From assembly GCA_002403105.1 (NCBI GenBank), contig DHHD01000020.1:1-22379 (forward strand): a DNA stretch of 22,379 nucleotides. The letters are read 5' to 3'. How positions within the stretch are numbered: position 1 is the first letter of the stretch; the number at the start of each line of letters is the position of its first letter. Under the pieces are notes generated by a model, which was not told where the DNA came from, searched no databases, and worked only from the letters and a program-made list of their open reading frames with translations. The stretch comes from Anaerolineaceae bacterium UBA4781 (GTDB lineage: Bacteria; Chloroflexota; Anaerolineae; Anaerolineales; Anaerolineaceae). The position numbers and the translations under genes are program-made. Below, in pieces: positions 1 to 6,797 of this stretch.

Positions 1-22
1 AAGTTATTTGCAGAATATTCAT

Positions 23-139
23 TTAAAAACCCTGATAGATCCAAAGTGGAGAGGTATCAACGCTAAAAATTAATAATGCCAAGATGATCACTACCAGAAG
101 CAAAACAAAAATGTTTTCGGTATGGCTATTACCATTCAT
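23..139 (-). CDS. Small single-helix membrane protein, 38 aa, unknown function
   Basis: I translated this short reading frame by hand. A polar N-terminus (MNGNSHTEN) is followed by about 18 strongly hydrophobic residues (IFVLLLVVIILALLIFSV) and a short tail ending in SPLWIYQGF, then TAA. This is the layout of a one-pass membrane micropeptide. The ATG lies 17 nt after the stop of the lipoprotein gene on the same strand, so the two could share a transcript. No strong Shine-Dalgarno is visible, only a loose AAGAAAT further upstream. Another ATG follows the TAA directly (TAAATG, 22 to 20 on the minus strand), so a third gene may begin at the window edge; only about seven codons of it are visible. 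I do not recognise the function. Coding is inferred from the clean hydrophobic pattern and the gene order. Confidence 0.42.
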   Translation of the reverse strand: MNGNSHTENIFVLLLVVIILALLIFSVDTSPLWIYQGF

Positions 140-156
140 GTTGGGAAACAGATTTC

Positions 157-543
157 TTATTTATAACCGCATACCAGCCATTCACCGGCTTGATATTGCA
201 TGGCATAGACACGCAAACTGAGATCGATAGAGCGTATTTCTTCGTTATACGTCATATCGATCGTACCGGTGCAGGAAACTTCGGCTGTTGAATCATCAGA
301 CATAAGCGTCTGGCATTGCACATTGTTGAGCACCGCTTCAACCGATAAAAATGAATCTGTTTCTAACCTGGCTTGTTCTTCCCAATCGGAGCAAGAGGTC
401 GCGATAGCACTTTCAGAATCTTGATTGACAAGAGCAGTTAGATAGTTCATTACCTCATCAGCCGGATCAGCTTTCGTTGAACAACCAGCGATTCCAATAA
501 CAATCATTGCAATAAGAATAACAAATGAAATAATTTTTTTCAT
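157..543 (-). CDS. Putative lipoprotein with four conserved-looking cysteines, unknown function
   Basis: A 128-residue exported protein. It starts with a classic lipoprotein signal: two Lys, a hydrophobic stretch, and a lipobox ending IAG|C with Cys21 as the lipidated residue. It should therefore be anchored to the outer face of the cytoplasmic membrane. The mature part is acidic and contains four more cysteines (in CSDW, VQCQ, SCTG and VCGY), which could form two disulfides in an exported protein. The size and the alternating helix/strand character resemble small NTF2-like or DUF4878-type lipoproteins, but that is a guess. An AGGAGA ribosome site sits about 6 nt before the ATG and supports the start. 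The gene reads toward the tiny membrane protein at 23-139. Function is not recognisable from sequence. Confidence 0.8.
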   Translation of the reverse strand: MKKIISFVILIAMIVIGIAGCSTKADPADEVMNYLTALVNQDSESAIATSCSDWEEQARLETDSFLSVEAVLNNVQCQTLMSDDSTAEVSCTGTIDMTYNEEIRSIDLSLRVYAMQYQAGEWLVCGYK

Positions 544-583
544 GGTGTCTCCTGAACTTATTCTAATGCATGTTTTAAAAGAA

Positions 584-616
584 TAAAAAAAGGAGATGAA
601 AGAAAGATCATCTCCT
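584..616 (-). terminator. Rho-independent terminator of the GNAT-like gene
   Basis: A perfect 9-bp stem (AGGAGATGA, 591-599, against TCATCTCCT, 608-616) with an 8-nt loop is followed, on the minus strand, by a run of T (590-585). It lies just after the stop of the 631-1761 gene and before the lipoprotein gene, so it separates the two transcripts. Confidence 0.85.
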
Positions 617-630
617 TCGATGATTAAACT

Positions 631-1761
631 TTATATGGCTTTACCAAAAATTCTATGGTTCTTATATGGTTTAACACCCAGGTTCAGTAAATCTTTTCTC
701 ATTTGTACAGCGGTCTCAGCAATATTGGTTAATTCACCATGTACAAAATGATGGCTTTTCGCAGTTTTTTCAATTTCATCAAATAAGAGCGCGTTTCCGC
801 CAAAACCCTGATATTCAGGTAATACACCTACTCCATTGAATTCTATCCAATTAGAATTTTTGACTTCGTTCAGGATATCAACGGTCAATGCAGGGGTTAG
901 TACTCCTTTCGGATGGCGCTGGAAAGCAGCAGAAATATCCGGAAATGCCAATAAGAACCCAACGATCTCTTCTTTATAGGTGATGATTTTTATTAAATCA
1001 GGGAGTGCCACAAAAGTCAGATCTTTGAATGCCCAATCGACTTCTTTCTGAGTAAGTGGATAATATTCCCAGTTCTTGGTGAATGTTTTATTATAGGTTT
1101 GACCGATAAGTGGAACATATTTCTTCAATTCAGATTTCGACTCAAATTTGTGTACTTTAAATTTGCCATTCTCTCGAACTTTATCAGCCACTGCACGCAC
1201 TTTTTCAGGCATGTTAAATTTTGCAATTTCTGCGTAACAAGAAATCCAATCTACAACTTTCGTGAATCCTAAGTTTTCCATGAACTTTGGATAATTCTCT
1301 TTGTTGTAGTTCATCATGTTCATCATTTGGCGATGTTCGGAGCCTTCTACAACAAAACCATAACCATCAAAGGGAGAAAAACCTTTTGGACCCAGGAAAT
1401 ATTCCAATCCACGTTTATGCGACCATTCGATAGCGCATTCAAAAAGTTTGTTTGCGACTTCTTGATCGTCAACACTGTCGTATAAATAGAACGAAGCTTG
1501 TTTTTTATCGTGATATTTGTTGTAGACCTTATTTTCGAGTACAGCTATACGACCTACAACTTCATCACCATCCTTTGCAACGAAGAAATCTGCATCGGAA
1601 TGTTCGTGATAGGGATGTTTATTTCTGTCTAAAACATCCTTCACACCACTCTTCAGCGGTGGAACCCACTGCGGTACATCCTTGAATAGTTTAAAGGGAA
1701 GGTCAACAAACTCGTTTACTTCTTTTTTTGATTTCGTATCTATCTTATGAATGCTGATCAT
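631..1761 (-). CDS. Double GNAT-fold N-acetyltransferase-like protein (YghO-like), substrate unknown
   Basis: A 376-residue soluble protein. The N-terminal half carries the signature of a family annotated as GNAT-like: VPPLKSGVKDVLD near residue 35, FFVAKDGDEVVGRIAV near 60-75, then a GPKGFSPFDGYGFVVEG segment near 125. The C-terminal half contains a second GNAT-type core, with GFLLAFPD and then FNGVGVLPEYQGFGGNALL near 310-330. That last stretch resembles the pyrophosphate-binding loop that holds acetyl-CoA (Q/R-x-x-G-x-G/A). The family is usually about 370-390 residues, so this copy looks full length. The substrate is unknown. A GGAGAT ribosome site 6 nt upstream supports the ATG, and a strong hairpin terminator follows. 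A TATACT (-10-like, 1790-1795 on this strand) lies upstream, but no good -35 goes with it. Divergent from the SIS/MurA pair. Confidence 0.75.
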   Translation of the reverse strand: MISIHKIDTKSKKEVNEFVDLPFKLFKDVPQWVPPLKSGVKDVLDRNKHPYHEHSDADFFVAKDGDEVVGRIAVLENKVYNKYHDKKQASFYLYDSVDDQEVANKLFECAIEWSHKRGLEYFLGPKGFSPFDGYGFVVEGSEHRQMMNMMNYNKENYPKFMENLGFTKVVDWISCYAEIAKFNMPEKVRAVADKVRENGKFKVHKFESKSELKKYVPLIGQTYNKTFTKNWEYYPLTQKEVDWAFKDLTFVALPDLIKIITYKEEIVGFLLAFPDISAAFQRHPKGVLTPALTVDILNEVKNSNWIEFNGVGVLPEYQGFGGNALLFDEIEKTAKSHHFVHGELTNIAETAVQMRKDLLNLGVKPYKNHRIFGKAI

Positions 1762-1868
1762 GGTTTATCTCCATAAAATGAATAAAAACAGTATACTCTA
1801 GTTTTAGATTCTGGTTATACTTGTACAGTAAACAAAACACCAAACTCAATAAGAAGTGATGAAAAATA

Positions 1869-2918
1869 ATGGGAAACAATAAAAGTGATCAGCTTTATCA
1901 TGAAATAACCCAACAGCCCGAACTGGCAAACACATTAATCCGTCAGGAATTTAGTAAAATAAAAGACATTGTTAAAAAAGTTCATGCCAATTTTGATTAT
2001 GTATTGATTGCTGCTCGTGGAAGTTCAGATAATGCAGGAAGGTATGCGCAATATTTATTTGGAATCAATAACCGGTTTCAGGTTGCCCTTGCAACCCCTT
2101 CTCTATTTACTTTGTATTCCACTCCCCCTAGCCTTCGAAATGCTCTTATTCTCTCTATTTCACAATCTGGTATGTCACCGGATATTGTTGAAATCATTAA
2201 GAACTCAAAATCTCAAAAATGTACTTCCATCTGTATTACGAATAATCCCAATTCTCCTCTAGCTTCTGAATCAGATTTCATAATTCCGATCCACGCCGGA
2301 GAAGAAAAAGCAATTGCGGCTACAAAATCGTATACCAATTCACTGATCACGCTTGCCATGCTTTCCGCAGCGTTTTTAGGAAATGATGAATTTTCAACCC
2401 AATTGGAGCAAGTCCCTGATTTTATGAAGACCACCGTTGATTCAGCAGAAACAATGCTCGATCAAATCCAGCGTTATCGCTACATTGAAAGCTGCGCAGT
2501 GCTTGGAAGAGGTCTCAATTACTCGACCGCATTCGAAATTGCTTTAAAAGTAAAAGAATTAACTGGCATTAATGCGGACCCCTATTCTTCTGCTGATTTC
2601 AGACATGGACCGATTGCCACCGTTTATCGAGGTTTCCCTGTTTTTATCATTGCTCCTTATGGAAAAGTATTCGCTGACATGCAGCAAATGTTTCTGGATG
2701 TCAAGGCTCTTAAAGGCGAAACTATATCAATTGCAGCCGATGAGAAAATTCTTTCTGAAAGTAACCTGAGTTTTAAAATTCCTTCAGAAATCCCTGAAAC
2801 GCTTTCTCCGATTGTAAGTGTGATCCCCGGGCAATTCTTTGGACGTCAACTTGCGATAGAAAGAGGATTAAACCCCGATAAACCTGAAGGATTGCGAAAA
2901 GTAACAGAGACTTTCTAA
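1869..2918 (+). CDS. SIS-domain amino-sugar isomerase/deaminase (GlmS C-terminal type; NagB-II-like)
   Basis: A 349-residue protein with two SIS domains, equivalent to the isomerase half of glucosamine-6-phosphate synthase without the N-terminal glutaminase domain. Visible motifs are ARGSSDNAGRYAQYLF (about 48-64), the phosphosugar loop SISQSGMSPDIV (about 96-107), AATKSYTN (about 148-155), and GRGLNYSTAFEIALKVKELT followed by the RHGP motif that carries the catalytic His of GlmS. The C-terminus, RGLNPDKPEGLRKVTET, matches the conserved GlmS-type tail with its catalytic Lys. Without a glutaminase the likely reaction is deamination/isomerisation of a glucosamine-6-phosphate-like sugar (NagB-II) or ammonia-dependent synthesis. 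Thirteen bases separate it from the murA-type gene, so the two are probably co-transcribed. The Shine-Dalgarno is weak. The start agrees with the family's usual EITQQPE opening. Confidence 0.85.
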   Translation: MGNNKSDQLYHEITQQPELANTLIRQEFSKIKDIVKKVHANFDYVLIAARGSSDNAGRYAQYLFGINNRFQVALATPSLFTLYSTPPSLRNALILSISQSGMSPDIVEIIKNSKSQKCTSICITNNPNSPLASESDFIIPIHAGEEKAIAATKSYTNSLITLAMLSAAFLGNDEFSTQLEQVPDFMKTTVDSAETMLDQIQRYRYIESCAVLGRGLNYSTAFEIALKVKELTGINADPYSSADFRHGPIATVYRGFPVFIIAPYGKVFADMQQMFLDVKALKGETISIAADEKILSESNLSFKIPSEIPETLSPIVSVIPGQFFGRQLAIERGLNPDKPEGLRKVTETF

Positions 2919-2931
2919 ATGGAGGTTTTTA

Positions 2932-4206
2932 ATGGATAAATTCATTATCGAGGGTGGAATTCCATTAAAAGGTGAAATTACACCTTCCGGAAATAAAAAT
3001 GCTGCCCTTCCCATCCTGGCGGCTTGCATTTTAACTGAAGAACCCATTATTTTGCACAATGTGCCGGATATTCTGGATGTACATACCATGCGAGCTCTAC
3101 TGGAAAGTTTAGGTGTTCATTTCGAGACCATGGATGCACACACCTGGAAAGTGCAAGCCTCTGAAATTTGCCCGGCTGAATTGGATCCCGAACTTTGCAA
3201 GACGATCCGTGCCTCTATTTTGCTGGCAGGTCCGATGTTAGCCAGGTCGGGATATATTATCCTACCTCCCCCTGGCGGAGACGTGATTGGAAGAAGAAGA
3301 GTTGATACACATATCCTTGCACTTCAAAAATTAGGCGCCGAAGTGGAATATAACCGCATCTTTACATTTCGCTGTGAGCATCTTAAAGGCGCGGATATAT
3401 TGCTTGATGAAGCCAGCGTGACAGCTACTGAAAATGCGATCATGGCTAGCGTATTGGCGGAAGGGAAAACGGTTCTTCGTAATGCTGCATCTGAACCACA
3501 CATTCAAGAATTGTGCTTTTTTCTGAACATGTTAGGTGCAAAGATCGAGAATATCAGTTCCAATACCCTCGAAATTGAAGGTGTGAAAAGCCTTTCGGGC
3601 GGTGAGTTTACGATCGGACCTGATTATCTGGAGGTTGTCAGTTTTATTGGCGCTGCTGCGATCACCAAGGGCGAGATCAAGATCAAAAATGCAGGTCCGC
3701 AGTATCTTTCTATGGTGAAACTCGTTTTTAATCGCTTGGGCGTTGATTGGCAGGATGTTGGAGAAGATATTCTTGTACCTTCTAATCAATGCCTTTGTAT
3801 CGATCCGGACCTGAATAATGCAATTCCAGTGATTAGTGTAATGCCCTGGCCTGCTTTCCCGACCGATCTGATGAGCATCGCCATTGTGGTAGCCACCCAA
3901 TCCAAGGGGACAATCCTCTTTCATGATTGGATGTACCCGAGCCGCATGTTCTTCACCGATAAATTGGCAAGTATGGGAGCCCAAATTGTGCTTTGTGACC
4001 CCCATCGCTGCATCGTACAGGGTCCAAGCCAACTATATGGTGATGATTTATCTGGGCCGGATATTCGCGCTGGTATGGCACTGCTATTAGCTGCGCTTTC
4101 TGCCGCTGGTACATCAACTATACGCAATATACGACAAATTGATCGTGGATATGAAAAAATAGACGAAAAACTAGCTGCTTTAGGTGCTTCCATTAAGCGT
4201 GTTTAA
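2932..4206 (+). CDS. murA: UDP-N-acetylglucosamine 1-carboxyvinyltransferase (MurA type, Asp at the Cys115 position)
   Basis: A 424-residue enolpyruvyl transferase of the EPT fold. MurA transfers enolpyruvate from PEP to UDP-GlcNAc, the first committed step of peptidoglycan synthesis in the cytosol. Seen here are SGNKNAALP with the catalytic Lys22, KTIRAS (Arg93), VTATEN (about 163-168), PAFPTD with Asp312 (E. coli Asp305), SRMFF (Arg338), DIRAG (Arg379) and IDRGYE (Arg405). The flexible-loop motif that reads GGCxIGARPVD in E. coli is GGDVIGRRRVD here. Asp117 therefore replaces the PEP-binding Cys115, and Arg replaces Pro121. The PDRIExGT segment is also changed, to PDYLEVVS. Asp at this position is known from fosfomycin-insensitive MurA enzymes such as that of Mycobacterium tuberculosis. 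GGAGG, 6 nt before the ATG, fixes the start. MurA function is likely, but a divergent paralogue with another substrate cannot be excluded. Confidence 0.88.
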   Translation: MDKFIIEGGIPLKGEITPSGNKNAALPILAACILTEEPIILHNVPDILDVHTMRALLESLGVHFETMDAHTWKVQASEICPAELDPELCKTIRASILLAGPMLARSGYIILPPPGGDVIGRRRVDTHILALQKLGAEVEYNRIFTFRCEHLKGADILLDEASVTATENAIMASVLAEGKTVLRNAASEPHIQELCFFLNMLGAKIENISSNTLEIEGVKSLSGGEFTIGPDYLEVVSFIGAAAITKGEIKIKNAGPQYLSMVKLVFNRLGVDWQDVGEDILVPSNQCLCIDPDLNNAIPVISVMPWPAFPTDLMSIAIVVATQSKGTILFHDWMYPSRMFFTDKLASMGAQIVLCDPHRCIVQGPSQLYGDDLSGPDIRAGMALLLAALSAAGTSTIRNIRQIDRGYEKIDEKLAALGASIKRV

Positions 4207-4234
4207 GAAAAAAGACCCGTTTTGGGTCTTTTTT
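4207..4234. terminator. Bidirectional terminator between murA and trxA
   Basis: A symmetrical hairpin lies directly after the murA stop: AAAAAAGACCC, a short GTTT loop, GGGTCTTTTTT. A-tract and T-tract flank the GC core on both sides, so it can end the rightward murA transcript and the leftward trxA transcript, whose stop codon is 16 nt away. Confidence 0.9.
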
Positions 4235-4249
4235 AGCAATACTTGATGC

Positions 4250-4600
4250 TTATTTCTTTTCAGTTTCTGCCACTACATCCAGAAATTGATCCACTGCTTC
4301 GCGAAGCATACCTTCTGGCACAGATCCTACCTGACGATGGATCACTTTTCCGTTTGCAATGAATAGCATAGTTGGAATTCCTTGCACTCCATAGCGTGAT
4401 GCCCATTCTTGATTTTCATCGGTATTTACTTTCGCTACCAAAAGCTTTCCGTCGTAATCTTTGGCAATTTTATCCAGGATCGGTGCCACCATTTTACATG
4501 GACCACACCAGGGGGCCCAAAAATCTACGATTACTGGTACTACTGATTCGATTACTGATTTGGTGAAAGCATCATCGGTAACATGAATTGGTTCATTCAT
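4250..4600 (-). CDS. trxA: Thioredoxin
   Basis: A 116-residue single-domain thioredoxin, the cytosolic dithiol reductant that is recharged by thioredoxin reductase. The active site FWAPWCGPCKM carries Cys32 and Cys35. The buried Asp of the central strand (VDFWA) and the cis-proline loop (GIPTMLF, about 76) are in place, and the length is normal for the family. GGAG about 8 nt before the ATG supports the start. Its own promoter (TTGTAC-17-TATAAT) overlaps the terminator hairpin of the upstream hsp20 gene, so expression can be independent of the heat-shock gene. The pair makes sense as a stress/redox neighbourhood, but no thioredoxin reductase gene is present in the window. Confidence 0.95.
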   Translation of the reverse strand: MNEPIHVTDDAFTKSVIESVVPVIVDFWAPWCGPCKMVAPILDKIAKDYDGKLLVAKVNTDENQEWASRYGVQGIPTMLFIANGKVIHRQVGSVPEGMLREAVDQFLDVVAETEKK

Positions 4601-4623
4601 TATTTTTCTCCTACAAATAATTG

Positions 4624-4652
4624 ATTATAAAAACCTTTCCGTCATTGTACAA
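4624..4652 (-). promoter_or_regulatory. trxA promoter, TTGTAC-17-TATAAT
   Basis: On the minus strand a perfect TATAAT (4624-4629) stands exactly 17 nt from TTGTAC (4647-4652). The predicted transcription start is near 4617, about 17 nt before the trxA ATG, which leaves room for the GGAG ribosome site. The -35 matches the consensus only in its first three bases. Confidence 0.65.
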
Positions 4653-4677
4653 GGTTTTTTGAATTCGGAAAGGTTTT
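4629..4677 (-). terminator. Terminator of hsp20, overlapping the trxA promoter
   Basis: A perfect 12-bp inverted repeat (AAAACCTTTCCG, 4630-4641, and CGGAAAGGTTTT, 4666-4677) with a 24-nt loop lies after hsp20. On the minus strand the stem runs into TTTTT then ATAATC. A T-run on the other strand (4679-4685) would also make it work rightward. The long loop lowers confidence in efficient termination. Confidence 0.6.
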
Positions 4678-4705
4678 CTTTTTTTACTAATACATTTCTA
4701 ATCTT

Positions 4706-5146
4706 TTAGATCACTTTTACGGTAATCGTTTTTGGTTTTACATCTTCTGCTTTTGGTAAAGTCAATTTTAATATCCCATTTTTAAAATCAGCGGCAGCTT
4801 TTTCCGCTACGATCTGTGTTGGAAGAGTGATGGATCGGCTAAAACTACCATATCTTCGTTCTTTAATATGATAATCAGCTTCTTTAGTCTCTTTTTCTTG
4901 TTTGACTTCACCTTTGATCGTTAAAACTTCGCCAGCGACAGAAATATTGATATCTTCTGGATCAATACCGGGTATAGACGCTTCAACCACCACATCATTA
5001 TCTGTTTGGTACAGATCGAGATCGACGACACCATATCCTTCAAATGCCACTGGTGAACGACCGAAATAATTATCCAGCATTCGATCCATTGTATCCCGCA
5101 CATTTACAATATCTAAAAACGGATCATTTTTTATTATCTTAGTCAT
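4706..5146 (-). CDS. Small heat-shock protein, Hsp20/alpha-crystallin family
   Basis: A 146-residue small heat-shock protein. This is an ATP-independent holdase that binds unfolding proteins in the cytosol and forms large oligomers. The alpha-crystallin domain spans about residues 38-130: VDLDLYQTDNDVVVEASIPG at its start, the ERRYGSFSRSITLP signature at about 97-110, and the NGILKLTLPK strand at about 123-132. The C-terminal ITV in KPKTITVKV fits the I-x-I/V motif that docks onto neighbouring subunits. The length is normal. AAGGAGG a few bases before the ATG fixes the start. A perfect inverted repeat covers the promoter region (5175-5205) and suggests repressor control. Confidence 0.94.
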   Translation of the reverse strand: MTKIIKNDPFLDIVNVRDTMDRMLDNYFGRSPVAFEGYGVVDLDLYQTDNDVVVEASIPGIDPEDINISVAGEVLTIKGEVKQEKETKEADYHIKERRYGSFSRSITLPTQIVAEKAAADFKNGILKLTLPKAEDVKPKTITVKVI

Positions 5147-5174
5147 TTCGACCTCCTTCTTTATTAAAATAATA

Positions 5175-5205
5175 CAGCGCTAGTATAAAAAATAAATTAG
5201 CGCTG
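5175..5205. promoter_or_regulatory. Candidate operator over the hsp20 promoter: CAGCGCTA-N15-TAGCGCTG
   Basis: A perfect 8-bp inverted repeat with a 15-nt AT-rich spacer. The inner AGCGCT of each arm is itself a palindrome. On the minus strand a TATACT (-10-like, 5182-5187) overlaps the left arm, about 36 nt before the hsp20 ATG, and the other arm falls where the -35 region would be, so a bound repressor would block the promoter. It is not a standard CIRCE element (TTAGCACTC-N9-GAGTGCTAA) and not the HspR HAIR motif. No clear -35 is visible. Confidence 0.5.
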
Positions 5206-5228
5206 CATAGGAATTTTATAATATTTAT

Positions 5229-5945
5229 CTATTTTCTACGGTAATCGTAAAAACGATACCCTACTCCACGTTCGGTCAGAACATACTTTGGATTGGATGG
5301 GTCTTTCTCAAGTTTTTGCCTTAAATAATTAATGTAAAGCCGTACATAATGCGGTTCGTCTCTGTATTCATATCCCCACACTCTGGAAAGTATTTGATCG
5401 TAAGTTAAAACCCAACCAGCATTTTGAACAAGATGATACAGCAAACGATACTCTGTCGGGCGTAGTTTCACCAGCTTACCTTCCACCCATATTTCACGGC
5501 GATTAAAATCGATCTTTAATCGGTCATCGACCTCGATTAATTCATCAGAGCTCACACTGGTGGATTCGATTCTACGTAAAACAGCTTTTACCCGGCTTAC
5601 CAGTTCGCGTGGACTGAAGGGTTTGGTTATATAGTCATCTGCGCCCAATTCCAAACCCCGGACTTTATCTTCTTCTTCCCCTTTAGCAGTTAGCATGATC
5701 ACCGGTACAGTGTCGATCTCACGGATCATTTTCAATAATTCAAATCCATCCAGATCAGGAAGCATAATATCCAAAAGGATCAGGTCAGGCATAAAGGTGC
5801 GCAATTTATCCAAACCTTCCCTTCCTGTTAATGCTTCATTTACTTGAAAACCATCTTGTTCCAGATTCAATCTGACAAAGCGTGCCATCCTCTCTTCATC
5901 TTCAATAACAAGGATCTTTGTATTCGTTGAAACCGCTGAACTCAT
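5229..5945 (-). CDS. OmpR/PhoB-family response regulator, no kinase alongside
   Basis: A 238-residue two-domain regulator. The receiver domain (about 9-124) has all key residues: acidic pocket Glu15-Asp16-Glu17 (IEDEE), phospho-acceptor Asp59 (LLDIMLPD), Thr86 (MLTAK) and Lys108 (TKPF). The C-terminal winged helix (about 135-236) shows the EYRLLYHLVQNAGWVLT, DEPHYVRLYINYLRQKLE and TERGVGYRF signatures of OmpR-type DNA binding. Phosphorylation should promote dimerisation and binding to direct repeats. No histidine kinase is adjacent on either side: hsp20 follows and a divergent zinc-ribbon gene precedes. The partner must lie elsewhere, or the protein is an orphan. An AGGAGG ribosome site and a good promoter (TTGAAA-17-TATAAT) support the start. 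The regulated genes cannot be told from sequence. Confidence 0.93.
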   Translation of the reverse strand: MSSAVSTNTKILVIEDEERMARFVRLNLEQDGFQVNEALTGREGLDKLRTFMPDLILLDIMLPDLDGFELLKMIREIDTVPVIMLTAKGEEEDKVRGLELGADDYITKPFSPRELVSRVKAVLRRIESTSVSSDELIEVDDRLKIDFNRREIWVEGKLVKLRPTEYRLLYHLVQNAGWVLTYDQILSRVWGYEYRDEPHYVRLYINYLRQKLEKDPSNPKYVLTERGVGYRFYDYRRK

Positions 5946-5977
5946 GGTTCTATCCTCCTAACTCTATTCTTAGTTTG

Positions 5978-6006
5978 ATTATAAAGTTGCCAATCACTTT
6001 TTTCAA
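5978..6006 (-). promoter_or_regulatory. Response-regulator promoter, TTGAAA-17-TATAAT
   Basis: On the minus strand TTGAAA (6001-6006, five of six consensus bases) and a perfect TATAAT (5978-5983) are separated by exactly 17 nt. The predicted start is near 5971, leaving a leader of about 25 nt that contains the AGGAGG ribosome site. Confidence 0.75.
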
Positions 6007-6033
6007 TAAATTCACAGGTTGCATGTTATGATA

Positions 6034-6062
6034 TTGTATTATGTTTATAAAATAGATATAAA
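6034..6062 (+). promoter_or_regulatory. Probable promoter of the zinc-ribbon gene, TTGTAT-17-TATAAA
   Basis: TTGTAT (6034-6039) and TATAAA (6057-6062) have a 17-nt spacer and point at the ATG at 6094. The stretch is very AT-rich, so a chance match is possible. Confidence 0.5.
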
Positions 6063-6093
6063 GTTTATATAAATTAAACCTTCGAAAGAAGAA

Positions 6094-6792
6094 ATGAACC
6101 TCACAAATCTCTTTGAACTGCAAAACATAGATACTCAGCTAGATGCTTTTCAAGCTGAATTAATAAATATTGATGCTCGAATTGGTAAAAATGGAGCTGT
6201 GCAGAATGCTAATCAAGCAGTGCTCTCCATCCAAAATGAAATCGAGCTTATTCAACAAGGACTGAATTTGATTATTGAAGAAATAGAACGGAAAAATATT
6301 AAACTTTCACAAAGCGACTCCATGCTGTATAGTGGTAAAGTCCAAAATCCAAAAGAGCTGCAGGATTTACAACAAGAAATTCAATATCTGAAGAATAACA
6401 TTTCAGATCTGGAAGATAAACAGCTTAATCAGATGATCAAATTAGAAGAAATCCAAAAATCTCATAATTCTGCCAAAAGCTCATATAATGGGATCGCTTC
6501 CCAATTCGAGACTGCTCAATCTCAAATGGCAGCCAGGAAAGAAACACTCCGTCTGGATTCAGAACGGTTGCGCAGAAAACGAGACGTGGTTCTTTCATCC
6601 ATTGAACCTGAATTGGTTGCTCGGTACGAGCTTTTACGTAAAAGAAAGAAGGGATTAGCGATCGCTGCTTTGGAAAATGATGCCTGTTCAGCCTGCGGAA
6701 CTCAATTGACGCCCAGTGAACGGCAAGAGGTTCATCAATCCTCAAAGATCTTCCTCTGCCCTACCTGCGGTCGAATACTCCATCAAAACTAA
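6094..6792 (+). CDS. Coiled-coil protein with C4-type zinc ribbon (COG1579-like)
   Basis: A 232-residue protein. About residues 1-175 are predicted to be long helices with heptad-like spacing, rich in Gln, Glu, Asn and Leu, so they likely form a coiled-coil hairpin. The C-terminus is a zinc ribbon with Cys198, Cys201, Cys222 and Cys225 (CSAC...CPTC). Just before it is the ARYELLRKRKKGLAIAAL segment characteristic of this widespread bacterial family. The molecular role is not firmly known; a nucleic-acid or protein-scaffold function is usually assumed. The ribosome site is weak (GAAAGAAG). The gene is convergent with yggU at only 5 nt. A short hairpin (AAGATC/GATCTT, 6822-6838) just beyond the stop, inside yggU, has too short a T-run to be a convincing terminator. 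Confidence 0.85.
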   Translation: MNLTNLFELQNIDTQLDAFQAELINIDARIGKNGAVQNANQAVLSIQNEIELIQQGLNLIIEEIERKNIKLSQSDSMLYSGKVQNPKELQDLQQEIQYLKNNISDLEDKQLNQMIKLEEIQKSHNSAKSSYNGIASQFETAQSQMAARKETLRLDSERLRRKRDVVLSSIEPELVARYELLRKRKKGLAIAALENDACSACGTQLTPSERQEVHQSSKIFLCPTCGRILHQN

Positions 6793-6797
6793 ATATT

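Noticed and set aside
3532..4032. Long open frame on the minus strand inside murA
   Set aside because: It is antisense to a well-conserved gene and its translation has no recognisable motif or ribosome site.
5175..5205. CIRCE element upstream of hsp20
   Set aside because: CIRCE is TTAGCACTC-N9-GAGTGCTAA; arm sequence, order and spacer length differ here, so it is reported as an unknown operator candidate.
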